64,000 nt of DNA from Clostridia bacterium (GTDB taxonomy: Bacteria; Bacillota; Clostridia; Oscillospirales; CAG-382): the NCBI GenBank assembly GCA_017537345.1, contig JAFYKY010000010.1:62001-126000 (forward strand). The letters are read 5' to 3'. Made by a program: the position numbers and the translations under genes. Under the pieces are notes generated by a model. The model had not been told where the DNA came from. It made no database searches and was given only the letters and a program-made list of their open reading frames with translations. The first letter of the stretch is position 1. Each line of letters begins with the position of its first letter. Positions 16,947-25,813 of this stretch are shown in pieces.

Positions 16947-17197
16947 TGACACGCATAAACAAGGACGTATTAAAACGGATGCAGCAGATAGATTTTGCTA
17001 TATGGGAAACTGCTTTGTATCTGGACGGACACCCCGAAAATAAACAGGCGTTGGATTACTACAAAAAGCTTATTTCCATGCGGGAAGAGGCAAAAAAGGA
17101 TTACCGAACTCAGGTAGGTCCTGCCACTCACCGCGATGTAAAGTGCGACCGTTGGACTTGGGTCGATGAGCCCTGGCCCTGGCAGAATGAGGTGTAA
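16943..17197 (+). CDS. cotJB: Spore coat peptide assembly protein CotJB
   Basis: 84 residues. 'QIDFAIWETALYLDGHPEN', 'ALDYY', the 'YRTQVGP' turn and the closing 'WTWVDEPWPWQNEV' are the CotJB domain features (PF12652). It is the middle gene of cotJABC, four bases upstream of cotJC. Confidence 0.93.
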   Translation: MMTRINKDVLKRMQQIDFAIWETALYLDGHPENKQALDYYKKLISMREEAKKDYRTQVGPATHRDVKCDRWTWVDEPWPWQNEV

Positions 17198-17200
17198 ACT

Positions 17201-17800
17201 ATGTGGATATACGAGAAAAAATTACAGTACCCCGTAAATATTAAAACCCCCAACCCCGCCCTTGCAAAGCTGATAATGACACAACTCGGCGGTCCCGACG
17301 GGGAAATGGGAGCTTCTACCCGTTATCTTTTCCAGAGATACAGTATGCCCTACAGCGAGGTTGTGGGAATTCTTACGGACATCGGCACGGAAGAATTGGC
17401 GCACCAGGAGATAGTTTCGGCGATAATACACCAGCTCACCCGCAATCTTACTCCCGAGCAAATTCAGGACGGCGGATTCGCCCCCTATTTCGTGGACCAC
17501 ACCACGGGTATCTACCCCGTTTCCGCCAGCGGCGAGCCCTTTACCGCCGCGTACACTCAGTCCACCGGCGACCCCATTGCCGATCTTTCCGAAGACTTGG
17601 CGGCAGAGCAAAAAGCGCGCCTCACCTACGATAATATCCTGCGTTTTTGCGATGACCGCGACGTTGCCGACCCTATCCGCTTTTTGCGTGAGCGTGAGGT
17701 CGTCCACTTCCAGCGCTTCGGCGACGGTATGCGCATCGTTCAGGACGCTTTGGATTACAAAAACTTCTACGCATATAACCCTGCATTTGACAAGAAATAA
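17201..17800 (+). CDS. cotJC: CotJC, manganese catalase-family spore coat protein
   Basis: 199 residues. 'MWIYEKKLQYPVNIKTPNP', 'LGGPDGEMGASTRYLFQRYS', 'DIGTEELAHQEIV' and 'REREVVHFQRFG' (metal-binding Glu and His) match the CotJC/manganese catalase group. Probably a coat-bound manganese enzyme. Completes the cotJABC operon and shows the host is a spore former. Confidence 0.95.
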   Translation: MWIYEKKLQYPVNIKTPNPALAKLIMTQLGGPDGEMGASTRYLFQRYSMPYSEVVGILTDIGTEELAHQEIVSAIIHQLTRNLTPEQIQDGGFAPYFVDHTTGIYPVSASGEPFTAAYTQSTGDPIADLSEDLAAEQKARLTYDNILRFCDDRDVADPIRFLREREVVHFQRFGDGMRIVQDALDYKNFYAYNPAFDKK

Positions 17801-17809
17801 AAAACACAA

Positions 17810-17840
17810 AAAGCCTATGGATTTTTCCATAGGCTTTAAT
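17810..17840. terminator. Bidirectional terminator
   Basis: A 12-bp stem (17810-17821 with 17826-17837), T4 loop, A/T runs on both flanks. It ends cotJC (plus) and locus B (minus). Confidence 0.88.
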
Positions 17841-17844
17841 ATTT

Positions 17845-19623
17845 TTACATACCGCGCATTGCTTTTTGTTTTTGTTTATTGAAGGTGAACATTATGACAC
17901 CGACGATCACGATAGTTGCCGCCAGGACACCTATAACGATATACGTTATGTGCTTTATGGTAAGTCCGTTAAAATTGCGGGTTCCCGTGACGGCGTATTC
18001 TATAACCTCAAGACGCTGTATTGCGTTGTTGGTTGCCGCAAGATCATCGGGGATAATAACGTCATCCTTGGTTTCGCCGGGGACGTTCACGCCGATAACG
18101 TAATCCGTTTCCTTATCCACGTTGGCGAGATAAAAATGGGCGTTTCCATTCTTATCCACCGCCACGGCTTGCAGACGGGTAAGAGAGCCGTCCTCCTCCA
18201 TCTGATACAAATATGCGTTGCTGTACGCCTCCGTATCCACGGGAAGCTGTACGAGAATTTCCGATTTGATCTGTGAATTTGAGGAAAAATTAAGATTGAA
18301 CACGTTTTCCGAGCCGAGCTGTGCCGCAGTATCTTCATCGGAGGGCTGAACGGTATAGGTGAAATCCACGTCCTTCGAAACTTCCTCGCGGGAAATGTTT
18401 TCACACTCGGTACGCCAGGTCTCACCAGCGGGGGCGACAACCTCGATCTTTATATTACTGCCCGCAAAGGCTTTTAAAAACTCTGCGGAAAGCGCCGTAG
18501 CATCCATAAGATATACGGTGAGCTTTATTCCCGTAAGATTGGATCTTTGGGAATACAGCGAATTCTCTCTGCTTATAGCGTCGGAAACGGCGGCGATCGC
18601 CTTTTCCCAGTTTTTGGTTCCCTCCAGAGTGAGGCGCATATCAATGAAATATTCGCCCTTTACATCGGCTTTTCTGGAAATATCGTGGCGGACCTCCGTA
18701 ACGAGGGTGAGTACGTCGGTTTCGTAAACGGTGGTGTATATCTGCTGTACCTTACCATTTATATCCTCCGTGGTTTCGATGCTGTGGGCGGTATCCGATT
18801 GGGTGCCGACACCCACGTATCCCAGATTGCCAAAGGAGGGATTATACTCCACTATATCGGATTTGATAGCATCCGCCACCACCTTTTCGCCCTGGTGGTA
18901 TACTGCAGATAAGCTTTCGCAATTACCGAAAGCGTATTCCCCTGCAGAGATTACGGCGGGAGAAAGAGAAACCGTGCTTAAGTTTTCGCACCCGTAAAAC
19001 ATCCAATCGGGTATGGCGGAAACATAGGCTTTTATATCCACGCTGACAAGGTTTTCACAGTATGAAAACGCCTGCGCGCCGACATATTTTACGTTTCTCG
19101 GTATGGTAACGGTAACCAAACTATCACAGCGGGAGAATGCCTGGTCGCCGATACGCTCCAGCCCGTCCGTCAAGCGGAGGGCAGAAAGGGAGGCGCAGCC
19201 GTTGAATGCCGCGTAGGCGATATCCGCCACGCGCACGCCGAGATAAAGCATTTCCAGCTTTTCGCAGTTTGCAAAGGCGTATTCGCCGATACGCTTTACG
19301 TATTCGGGAATAACCGCGGTTTTTAAATTTTTGCAGCCGAAAAACGCAAGGTTTCCTATACGGGTTATCTCTTCCGGTAAAACGATACGGGTTATCTCTT
19401 CCCGCAGGTGGTACCAGGGCGCCATATCCGGTTCGGTGAAATTTGTCATTTCCCCTTTTCCGGTAATAACAAGCGTCCCCGCGGAAAAAGACCAGCTAAG
19501 CTCGTTTCCGCACTTGCCGCTTTCGGCACGTACGGGAAGCGAAAGACACATAACAACCGAAAAGACAGTCATAAAAAACGATATGTATCTTTTAGTGCGT
19601 TTTTTTAGTTTAAAAACAAACAT
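17845..19623 (-). CDS. BspA-type leucine-rich-repeat surface protein with C-terminal anchor
   Basis: 592 residues from the ATG at 19623, with GAGGG upstream; longer forms to 19704 overlap the upstream gene. A signal segment is followed by 'ELSWSFSAGTLVITGKGEMT', the usual lead-in of BspA/LRR_5 proteins, then about seven LRR_5 repeats (I..IGxxAFxxCxxL..V.IP..V). A middle domain follows, and a C-terminal helix (TYIVIGVLAATIVIVGVIMF) with basic residues. No sorting motif. Last gene of locus B; probably an adhesin or surface receptor. Confidence 0.88.
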   Translation of the reverse strand: MFVFKLKKRTKRYISFFMTVFSVVMCLSLPVRAESGKCGNELSWSFSAGTLVITGKGEMTNFTEPDMAPWYHLREEITRIVLPEEITRIGNLAFFGCKNLKTAVIPEYVKRIGEYAFANCEKLEMLYLGVRVADIAYAAFNGCASLSALRLTDGLERIGDQAFSRCDSLVTVTIPRNVKYVGAQAFSYCENLVSVDIKAYVSAIPDWMFYGCENLSTVSLSPAVISAGEYAFGNCESLSAVYHQGEKVVADAIKSDIVEYNPSFGNLGYVGVGTQSDTAHSIETTEDINGKVQQIYTTVYETDVLTLVTEVRHDISRKADVKGEYFIDMRLTLEGTKNWEKAIAAVSDAISRENSLYSQRSNLTGIKLTVYLMDATALSAEFLKAFAGSNIKIEVVAPAGETWRTECENISREEVSKDVDFTYTVQPSDEDTAAQLGSENVFNLNFSSNSQIKSEILVQLPVDTEAYSNAYLYQMEEDGSLTRLQAVAVDKNGNAHFYLANVDKETDYVIGVNVPGETKDDVIIPDDLAATNNAIQRLEVIEYAVTGTRNFNGLTIKHITYIVIGVLAATIVIVGVIMFTFNKQKQKAMRGM

Positions 19624-19624
19624 T

Positions 19625-20302
19625 TTAGCCCTCATTGATTTTGTCGAAATTTTTCGTATTAATGCTAAAATTTCTATGGCTAATGAATATCCATAAGACT
19701 CCAACTAAAACAGAAATTAAAGCCCAAATATTACCTATAGGCAACCCTAAAACAAATGGTTTGCTATCTCTATACAAATTAAGTACAAATCGCGAGATTC
19801 CGTATAAAACTAACGCTATCGGATAAATTTTTCCATTGAATATTTTAAATCTTTCAATTACAAATAAAATTAACACGATGACCAATGTAGTTGATAACTC
19901 ACATATTTGACTTGGAAAATATACTGGTACCCCATACTCCGTAAACCTCATAAGTTTTCCGGCGCAACAACCAGCTACATAACAATTCAATTTATTTACA
20001 GCATACATGGCAAGCCCTGAGGGCGCAATCAAATCTGTTATTTTAGCAAATGAAACACACTTCATCTTTGAAAAAAGCATAACGAGCAATGGCAACAGCA
20101 GAACTGCGCCAAAAAATGAAGTGCCACCCCACTCGCCATTTTCAACGAAGAATAGGATTTGCGTGCACAAAAAGCCCACAACTACTTCTAAAAAACTTAT
20201 TAAAGTAACAGCAATAATTGAAAACCCATATTTTTTTGCACGACAGGCATTGATAACCATAACTATTAAAAGTGACAGAATTACAAGTAAATAAATATTC
20301 AT
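19625..20302 (-). CDS. Lgt-like membrane protein (prolipoprotein diacylglyceryl transferase family)
   Basis: 225 residues, at least six hydrophobic segments. 'GGTSFFGAVLLLP', 'ITDLIAPSGLAMYAVNKLNC', 'YVAGCCAGK', 'VYFPSQICELSTTLVI' and 'YGISRFVLNLYRDSKP' follow the order of Lgt motifs, but the usual 'GRxGCF' arginine-glycine pair reads 'NKLNC', so catalysis is uncertain. The gene is visibly richer in A and T than its neighbours. It may modify or handle lipoproteins or lipid-linked surface proteins of locus B, or be a horizontally acquired paralogue. The locus neighbours themselves mostly lack lipoboxes. Confidence 0.7.
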   Translation of the reverse strand: MNIYLLVILSLLIVMVINACRAKKYGFSIIAVTLISFLEVVVGFLCTQILFFVENGEWGGTSFFGAVLLLPLLVMLFSKMKCVSFAKITDLIAPSGLAMYAVNKLNCYVAGCCAGKLMRFTEYGVPVYFPSQICELSTTLVIVLILFVIERFKIFNGKIYPIALVLYGISRFVLNLYRDSKPFVLGLPIGNIWALISVLVGVLWIFISHRNFSINTKNFDKINEG

Positions 20303-20317
20303 TCCATACCCACATAT

Positions 20318-20352
20318 GTCCTGCCAATATTAAAGCATAATATTGGCAGGAC
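20318..20352 (-). other. Intergenic hairpin after the 1575-residue surface protein
   Basis: A 14-15-bp near-perfect stem (20318-20331 with 20339-20352) without a T-run on the minus strand, so it is not a clear terminator. Comparable hairpins follow other structural genes of the region. Confidence 0.7.
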
Positions 20353-20361
20353 CATTGTTTG

Positions 20362-23300
20362 CTATTTAGTAACAGTCGCTGTTACAGATTTGTCAAGTAC
20401 AATAGTATATTGAATGTCATTGTAATTAACAATTAAAGTTGTAATTTTTGCTTTGGTACCCAGACCTGATAACGTCAAACTGTTTCCACTGCCAGAAGAA
20501 GAGCCTAACTCTTGTTCGTTGTAAAGGTTACCAGACGTAAAGTTATAAACAACATTAGCTCCAGTACCGTTTGAAACAAGCGTACAAGTTGCACTGCTCC
20601 AATTTGTGCCAACATCAATCAGCCCCAGTGTAGCCTTTGAAGGATTTGCTGCTGTCTGTCTTGTACAAGTCGTGGTGGTACTTTGGAAATAACAAACTAT
20701 ATCAAATCCATCATCCTTAATTTCATTTTTTCTATCTACAGTACTTTGCCCTTCAAGTCCTACAAATGTAGTTCCTGCAGCAGGATTTGTCGCGGTAAAT
20801 TTAACATACGGCTTTTTGGACCAAACGACAATGCTTAATGCATTGGTTGATTTTGATTGAGTACCGTATGCCGCTGCGTCCTGCCCGCTGGGAGTTATTT
20901 TAAAGGCAAGATTACCGGGGGTATACTTGGTTGCATAAGTCAAAGTCAACGGTGATGACATTGTAAATGTGGAAGTTTCTGAAGCACTGTTAGTAAATTC
21001 TGCTTCGCCTGCCGTCATTTTTGCAGTAAACGCAAGCTTTTCAGAAGTAGTTTTATATCCGCCGTATTTTTCAGTTGCTTCGTCTGAACTATTATAAGCA
21101 TATACATACGGCAGTTTAACATCACTTATTTTAAAGCAAGGATTTCCGGAAGCATCAACTTTATTTAACAATCCATTCTGATCAAAGAATTTAACAGTTA
21201 TCGCATTGTTGGTTATAGACTGAGCTTCAAGAAACAGCGCGGAAATTGCGCCGTCATTCTTGCCCAAGGCTATAACGTCCGCGCCACCATCTTTTTCGGT
21301 AGTCGCACCGCTATGACTTACGATAACACTAACGTTATAAAGAGCTGCAACAGTAGAATCCACCACATCAATAGCCATACCGGTTAAGTATTGCTCTTCC
21401 GTAAGCTCTATGGGAGATACTCCGAACTCTGCTTGCCACAAATAAGGGTTCTGCTCTTTATCGTAAACGTCCCACACTCTTATGTCCGTAATAGTCCACT
21501 CACCCTCGGGGATAGCGAAAGTAAAGCGCGTAGTCTGTTGTTCCTGAGAAACGGGAGACGCTACACCGATAACGTATACCGGGGTTTTACTCTCGTTTGC
21601 GGAATCGGGAACAAGCTTTGCATATACCTGTGCCGCAGAAGCATATTTAAGGTCAACAGAAGCAAATGCGCCGTCAACGGTGGTTACAATACTACCGCTT
21701 TGATTTGTCTGTTTATAGCTTCCGCTTGCATCAGCAAGATACTGATATCTTGTTGCAATGTTGTTTTTCGCATCTTCGGGAGGATCAGGCGCTATAATGG
21801 TAAATACAGGCGCATCGCCGTTTGCAGTAGAAAGAGTACTTACTGCATCGCCCTGTTTAATATTAACGTGGCTGAAGCTCCAAATACCGGAAGTTGTGGG
21901 AAGGGAACCAACAAAGCAATGTTTGTCTGCATCCCAAGTAAGACTCGCATATAATGTGGTAGCACTGGAACCACGAAGCGAATAATACAACTCTGCATCC
22001 GGTACGTTGGTGATGCGGTTATTGTTGTTATCAAGAATAACTACCGTCATATCCAGTTTGTCGGGATAATTTCCGTCCGGAGTCATAACGAAGTTAGTTA
22101 CCGTATCTGAAGTAACGTTTACCTTTATACCCAACTTAACGTCGGTAGTAAAACGGTTACCCTCGTCAAGCTCGGTATATTCCCCATCCAGCACCACGTA
22201 CTGCATTGTATACACACCGGAGGAAACGAAGGTTGCGTTACCCGTCCAAACGTGGGTGGTTGCATCGTAAACAAAGTTTACGTTAACGGTAGTACCGTCT
22301 TCACGGATAAATCTTCCCATTACCTTTTTGGGCATCTTGGCGGGATCGTTTGTAACGAACTGCAAGCTTACCGAACCGGTATAGGAATTGTTAACACTGA
22401 ACACGTTGGGGTTGATATTATAAGTTACGTTTCGTATATCAAAGCCCTTTACGGTTACCGTGGGGAAAGAGCCGCCTTCCGATACGGTTAGCTCACGCTC
22501 GATACCGTCGATCGTAACGCTGCGCAGGATATACGTTCCGGGATAAAGGAAGTCGTAATCCGCCGTCCATACTCCGTCTTTATCCGCATCGTTAAGCACA
22601 AATTTTTCTTCCTTTGCACCGGTCTGGGCGTTGATAGCACGAACGAAGAACGCCTCTACGGTGTTAGGCTCATAGCCTTCGATAGTAACGGCAACACTGC
22701 TCTTCATTTCCGTTCCGTCATCATAACTGAACTCGGTAGGAGATACGGTAGCGGAAATATACATTTCGGCATTATACAAGGTTTCGTTATCAATAGGATG
22801 CAAAAGCTGATTATTGCCAAACTGAATATTAAGCTGACCGTCTATATCCGAAGAAGCGAGAACGTAATCGTTTGTAAGGTTATCGCCGTCAAGATAAACG
22901 ATAGCGGTAATCAACATAGGAGTGTTTTTTTGCAACGGAGTTATAGCAAATACCGACTCGCCTTCGTCGTTCGTACCGATATTTATACTGTCGTTTTCAA
23001 GTACCATAGGCACGGTGACCTTACCGTTTGCCGCATAGTGACGCTCCGTATCCATATACGCCTTTGCAAGAAGATTTCCTTCCGCATCGATAAAAGCGAC
23101 CTTCATATACTTAAGAAGCTCAAGGCTTCGCGCCTGATCTTCGGGAGTGTTTGCATAGTATACGTAACAGCTTCCGCTGCCCTGAGTGGTGCTGTTTACG
23201 GAAAGGATAGCGTGCTGGTCCCCTTCCCAAACGCGGTTGTCACCCTCGTAGCCGATAACCGTTTCCACGGTTTCTATCTTTTGTCTGGGGGTTTCGCCAT

Positions 23301-25089
23301 CCTGAAGTTCAAAATTGGAATGGGTGGTAGCGTTGTACCAAACGGTTTGCTTCGAAGTAGAACCGTCTTCTGCCGTAATCTCTTCCTCCAACCAATACAG
23401 GTCATAAGACTGGGTATAAGTTTCAGAGGTAGTTTCGCCGTTTTCGCCCTCTACTTCCTGGGTAAGCTCGCGGGAAAGAGTATAAATATTTACGTTATTA
23501 CCGTTTTTATCTATACCGATAACTTCAACATCCTCTTTCGTTGTAAGAACATTGCCCTGCAGAGTAAGATATCCAGCGGAAGCATTTGTTCTCACCCAAA
23601 AATCTATTGCAAGACCATAAGTATCGCTAGGTACGAGAGCAGGAGCACCATACTTTTCAGTAATGGTAGCAGAAAGATTGCTTACCTCTGCACCGAACAA
23701 ATTTTTGCTCGCATCTGTTTTAACTGTAGCTTTAACATTAACTTTATATCCTGCTGCAGACATAGACAAAGGAATATCTTTCGCAGTTAAACGCGCACCG
23801 TTACGATTTTCAAAATTTTTCAGAAGACCATTATTAATCGTTATATATATATCGTCTTCGCTCGTCAATTTCATTACATTGCTTGCTGCCGTAAAAGAAC
23901 TTACGTTTAATGTTTCATTGCCGTTGGGCAAATATATTTTACAGTTACTCAAAACTGCGAAACGATCAACAATATTACCCAAAGAAACCTCAGTTCCCGC
24001 ACTGTTGGTATACTTTGCATTAGGCCAGCTGACAGAACTGCCCGACATTGCATCAATAATTCCCTGGATGTTTTCAATATCTTCTTTTACAATATTATAA
24101 TCTGTCAGATATTGGTCGAGTTCATTTATGAAACCGCCGCTGATAGCTGTAAAGCCCATGTTTTTGACCGCATTAGCAGCGGCATTGTCGCCATAAGACA
24201 AGGAGAGAATTTCTTCTGCGGTAATAGAAATGCTTTTTCCTTCTATCTCAGCCTGAAAATTCAAAAAATCAGCATAAACCTGAGCTTGCTCCGCAAGAAT
24301 TACGGCAAAATCGACATATAACGCTTTGAAGTTCTGAAGCTGTGTTCTTGAAAAACTGGATTCACTTGCTAATCCGGCAACAGAAGAACCACCGGTTTTG
24401 AATGCGTGCAGCATATAGCCGACCATTACGTCAGTAAGTGCATTCATGTGGTTGGTATTGTTTGCAAGAGCGGTATATTTTCCCTGCAAAACACCGTTTT
24501 TACTGTTCAATTCATTAATCTTGGTTCTGTACATGGTAGCCGTACCGGTGGTACCGTATATCATAGACGTTATGGCACGAACACCATATTTATCCGTATG
24601 CTCAAACACCGTGGTTTTGGTGTCCCACATAGAATAACCGAAGTTTGTATTAAGATCAATAACACGTCCGTCTTCATCGTAAACGGGACCGTACAAAGGG
24701 TTGGTTGCAAGTTCAAATTCATTAAGCTTTGCGGGGCGGAGGGTCATTTGGGAAAGACCGTAGGATGCGTCCGCAAGGTTAACAAGGTTACCCCATTTAA
24801 GGTTACGCTCGAGAATAGCAAGGTTACTGTCCCCCACGTTGGATTCGCCGGGCGCAGTTATGGTAGACGCAGAGCCGGTTGCAAGAGCAATCTCCAGGTT
24901 ACCGTTTGCCGCAATAGTGGTGTTTACGCCCTGCACTGCGGGGTTAACGGAGATAGAAAGCCATGCGAAAGAAACCGTAACTAGCATAGACGCAGATACG
25001 GCGAGAAGCAAAGCAACCGCTATTACCTTTTCTTTAAGCTTCGGAAGCTTAAAGCTGTATTCCATTATCCTTTTTTGTGTTTCTTTCAT
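20362..25089 (-). CDS. Large SipW-type filament-like surface protein
   Basis: 1575 residues, with AAGGAGAC upstream. After a basic segment and one hydrophobic segment comes 'VSFAWLSISVNPAVQG', then 'IAANGNLEIALATG', a signal/first-strand pattern shared with 28426, 34703 and 35929. Residues 60-600 are paralogous to the whole 659-residue protein at 35929-37908 ('WGNLVNL', 'YGVRA', then 'VYLDG'). Central and C-terminal parts contain repeated immunoglobulin-like strands (YNINPNVFSVNNSYTG, then YDATTHVWTGNATFVSSGVY). No anchor or sorting motif. Probably a long fibre or stalk protein. The C-terminal coding part is A/T-richer than the N-terminal part. Confidence 0.8.
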   Translation of the reverse strand: MKETQKRIMEYSFKLPKLKEKVIAVALLLAVSASMLVTVSFAWLSISVNPAVQGVNTTIAANGNLEIALATGSASTITAPGESNVGDSNLAILERNLKWGNLVNLADASYGLSQMTLRPAKLNEFELATNPLYGPVYDEDGRVIDLNTNFGYSMWDTKTTVFEHTDKYGVRAITSMIYGTTGTATMYRTKINELNSKNGVLQGKYTALANNTNHMNALTDVMVGYMLHAFKTGGSSVAGLASESSFSRTQLQNFKALYVDFAVILAEQAQVYADFLNFQAEIEGKSISITAEEILSLSYGDNAAANAVKNMGFTAISGGFINELDQYLTDYNIVKEDIENIQGIIDAMSGSSVSWPNAKYTNSAGTEVSLGNIVDRFAVLSNCKIYLPNGNETLNVSSFTAASNVMKLTSEDDIYITINNGLLKNFENRNGARLTAKDIPLSMSAAGYKVNVKATVKTDASKNLFGAEVSNLSATITEKYGAPALVPSDTYGLAIDFWVRTNASAGYLTLQGNVLTTKEDVEVIGIDKNGNNVNIYTLSRELTQEVEGENGETTSETYTQSYDLYWLEEEITAEDGSTSKQTVWYNATTHSNFELQDGETPRQKIETVETVIGYEGDNRVWEGDQHAILSVNSTTQGSGSCYVYYANTPEDQARSLELLKYMKVAFIDAEGNLLAKAYMDTERHYAANGKVTVPMVLENDSINIGTNDEGESVFAITPLQKNTPMLITAIVYLDGDNLTNDYVLASSDIDGQLNIQFGNNQLLHPIDNETLYNAEMYISATVSPTEFSYDDGTEMKSSVAVTIEGYEPNTVEAFFVRAINAQTGAKEEKFVLNDADKDGVWTADYDFLYPGTYILRSVTIDGIERELTVSEGGSFPTVTVKGFDIRNVTYNINPNVFSVNNSYTGSVSLQFVTNDPAKMPKKVMGRFIREDGTTVNVNFVYDATTHVWTGNATFVSSGVYTMQYVVLDGEYTELDEGNRFTTDVKLGIKVNVTSDTVTNFVMTPDGNYPDKLDMTVVILDNNNNRITNVPDAELYYSLRGSSATTLYASLTWDADKHCFVGSLPTTSGIWSFSHVNIKQGDAVSTLSTANGDAPVFTIIAPDPPEDAKNNIATRYQYLADASGSYKQTNQSGSIVTTVDGAFASVDLKYASAAQVYAKLVPDSANESKTPVYVIGVASPVSQEQQTTRFTFAIPEGEWTITDIRVWDVYDKEQNPYLWQAEFGVSPIELTEEQYLTGMAIDVVDSTVAALYNVSVIVSHSGATTEKDGGADVIALGKNDGAISALFLEAQSITNNAITVKFFDQNGLLNKVDASGNPCFKISDVKLPYVYAYNSSDEATEKYGGYKTTSEKLAFTAKMTAGEAEFTNSASETSTFTMSSPLTLTYATKYTPGNLAFKITPSGQDAAAYGTQSKSTNALSIVVWSKKPYVKFTATNPAAGTTFVGLEGQSTVDRKNEIKDDGFDIVCYFQSTTTTCTRQTAANPSKATLGLIDVGTNWSSATCTLVSNGTGANVVYNFTSGNLYNEQELGSSSGSGNSLTLSGLGTKAKITTLIVNYNDIQYTIVLDKSVTATVTK

Positions 25090-25133
25090 AAGCCTGTCTC
25101 CTTATAACAACGAGGGCAAATACTAAGCGTATA

Positions 25134-25781
25134 TTACTTGATTCTATCAACGCAGATCACGAATTCAGAGGTATCTGTATCCGTATCCGCAACTGTTATT
25201 GTGATGGGTATATCCGTTAACTCGCCGCCGGGCAAAGCAACGGTTACTTCCTGCATGGCAGCAGTATGAAAGCTATATATCCAACCGCCGTTTTCCGTAT
25301 CCGTATCTTTAACGTTTTCCATATACATAGGAGTCTGTTCGCTCAGATAATCCATACCCGAACTGTACGATGCCCCTTCTTCTCCTACGTGGAGAGTAAA
25401 AGCAAGGGTTCGCATAACGTTTGCAACGGCAATATCATCCTCTGACCCGGAGGGTGTTTCCGGTACGAAGACCCGAATACGCACGATCATATCCTGCTCG
25501 GGCGCAGTTTCGTCTGCTATACCGTAATTACTGAGTGAAAACGAAAGGCATTTTTCGCCGCCCACAGTCTGCCAACGGGGCGAAAACTCCACTCTGCTTT
25601 CATCCGCATCGGTCTGAACCAGATAGACCTCCGGCGGAAGCGAAGCTTTAAACCCGATATCGCCGGTTATCGCGGTGCTGTATCTTCCGTATGCGATATT
25701 TATCGAACACAGAGCGCATCCGGCAACAACGACCGCGCAAAAAATCGCAAGAAGGGAATTAATATTAAATTTGCGGTTCAT
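25134..25781 (-). CDS. SipW-type secreted subunit of locus B
   Basis: 215 residues, with AAGGAGAGGGAG upstream. Hydrophobic segment (about 8-30), then 'AYGRYSTAITGDIGFKASLP', which matches the SipW-type signal end and first strand. The rest is strand-rich with acidic loops and no anchor. Lies between the beta-helix gene and the large filament gene. Possibly a minor pilin-like cap or adaptor. Confidence 0.68.
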   Translation of the reverse strand: MNRKFNINSLLAIFCAVVVAGCALCSINIAYGRYSTAITGDIGFKASLPPEVYLVQTDADESRVEFSPRWQTVGGEKCLSFSLSNYGIADETAPEQDMIVRIRVFVPETPSGSEDDIAVANVMRTLAFTLHVGEEGASYSSGMDYLSEQTPMYMENVKDTDTENGGWIYSFHTAAMQEVTVALPGGELTDIPITITVADTDTDTSEFVICVDRIK

Positions 25782-25813
25782 AACTCCCTCTCCTTGGTTA
25801 AAAAACGCTTTGG

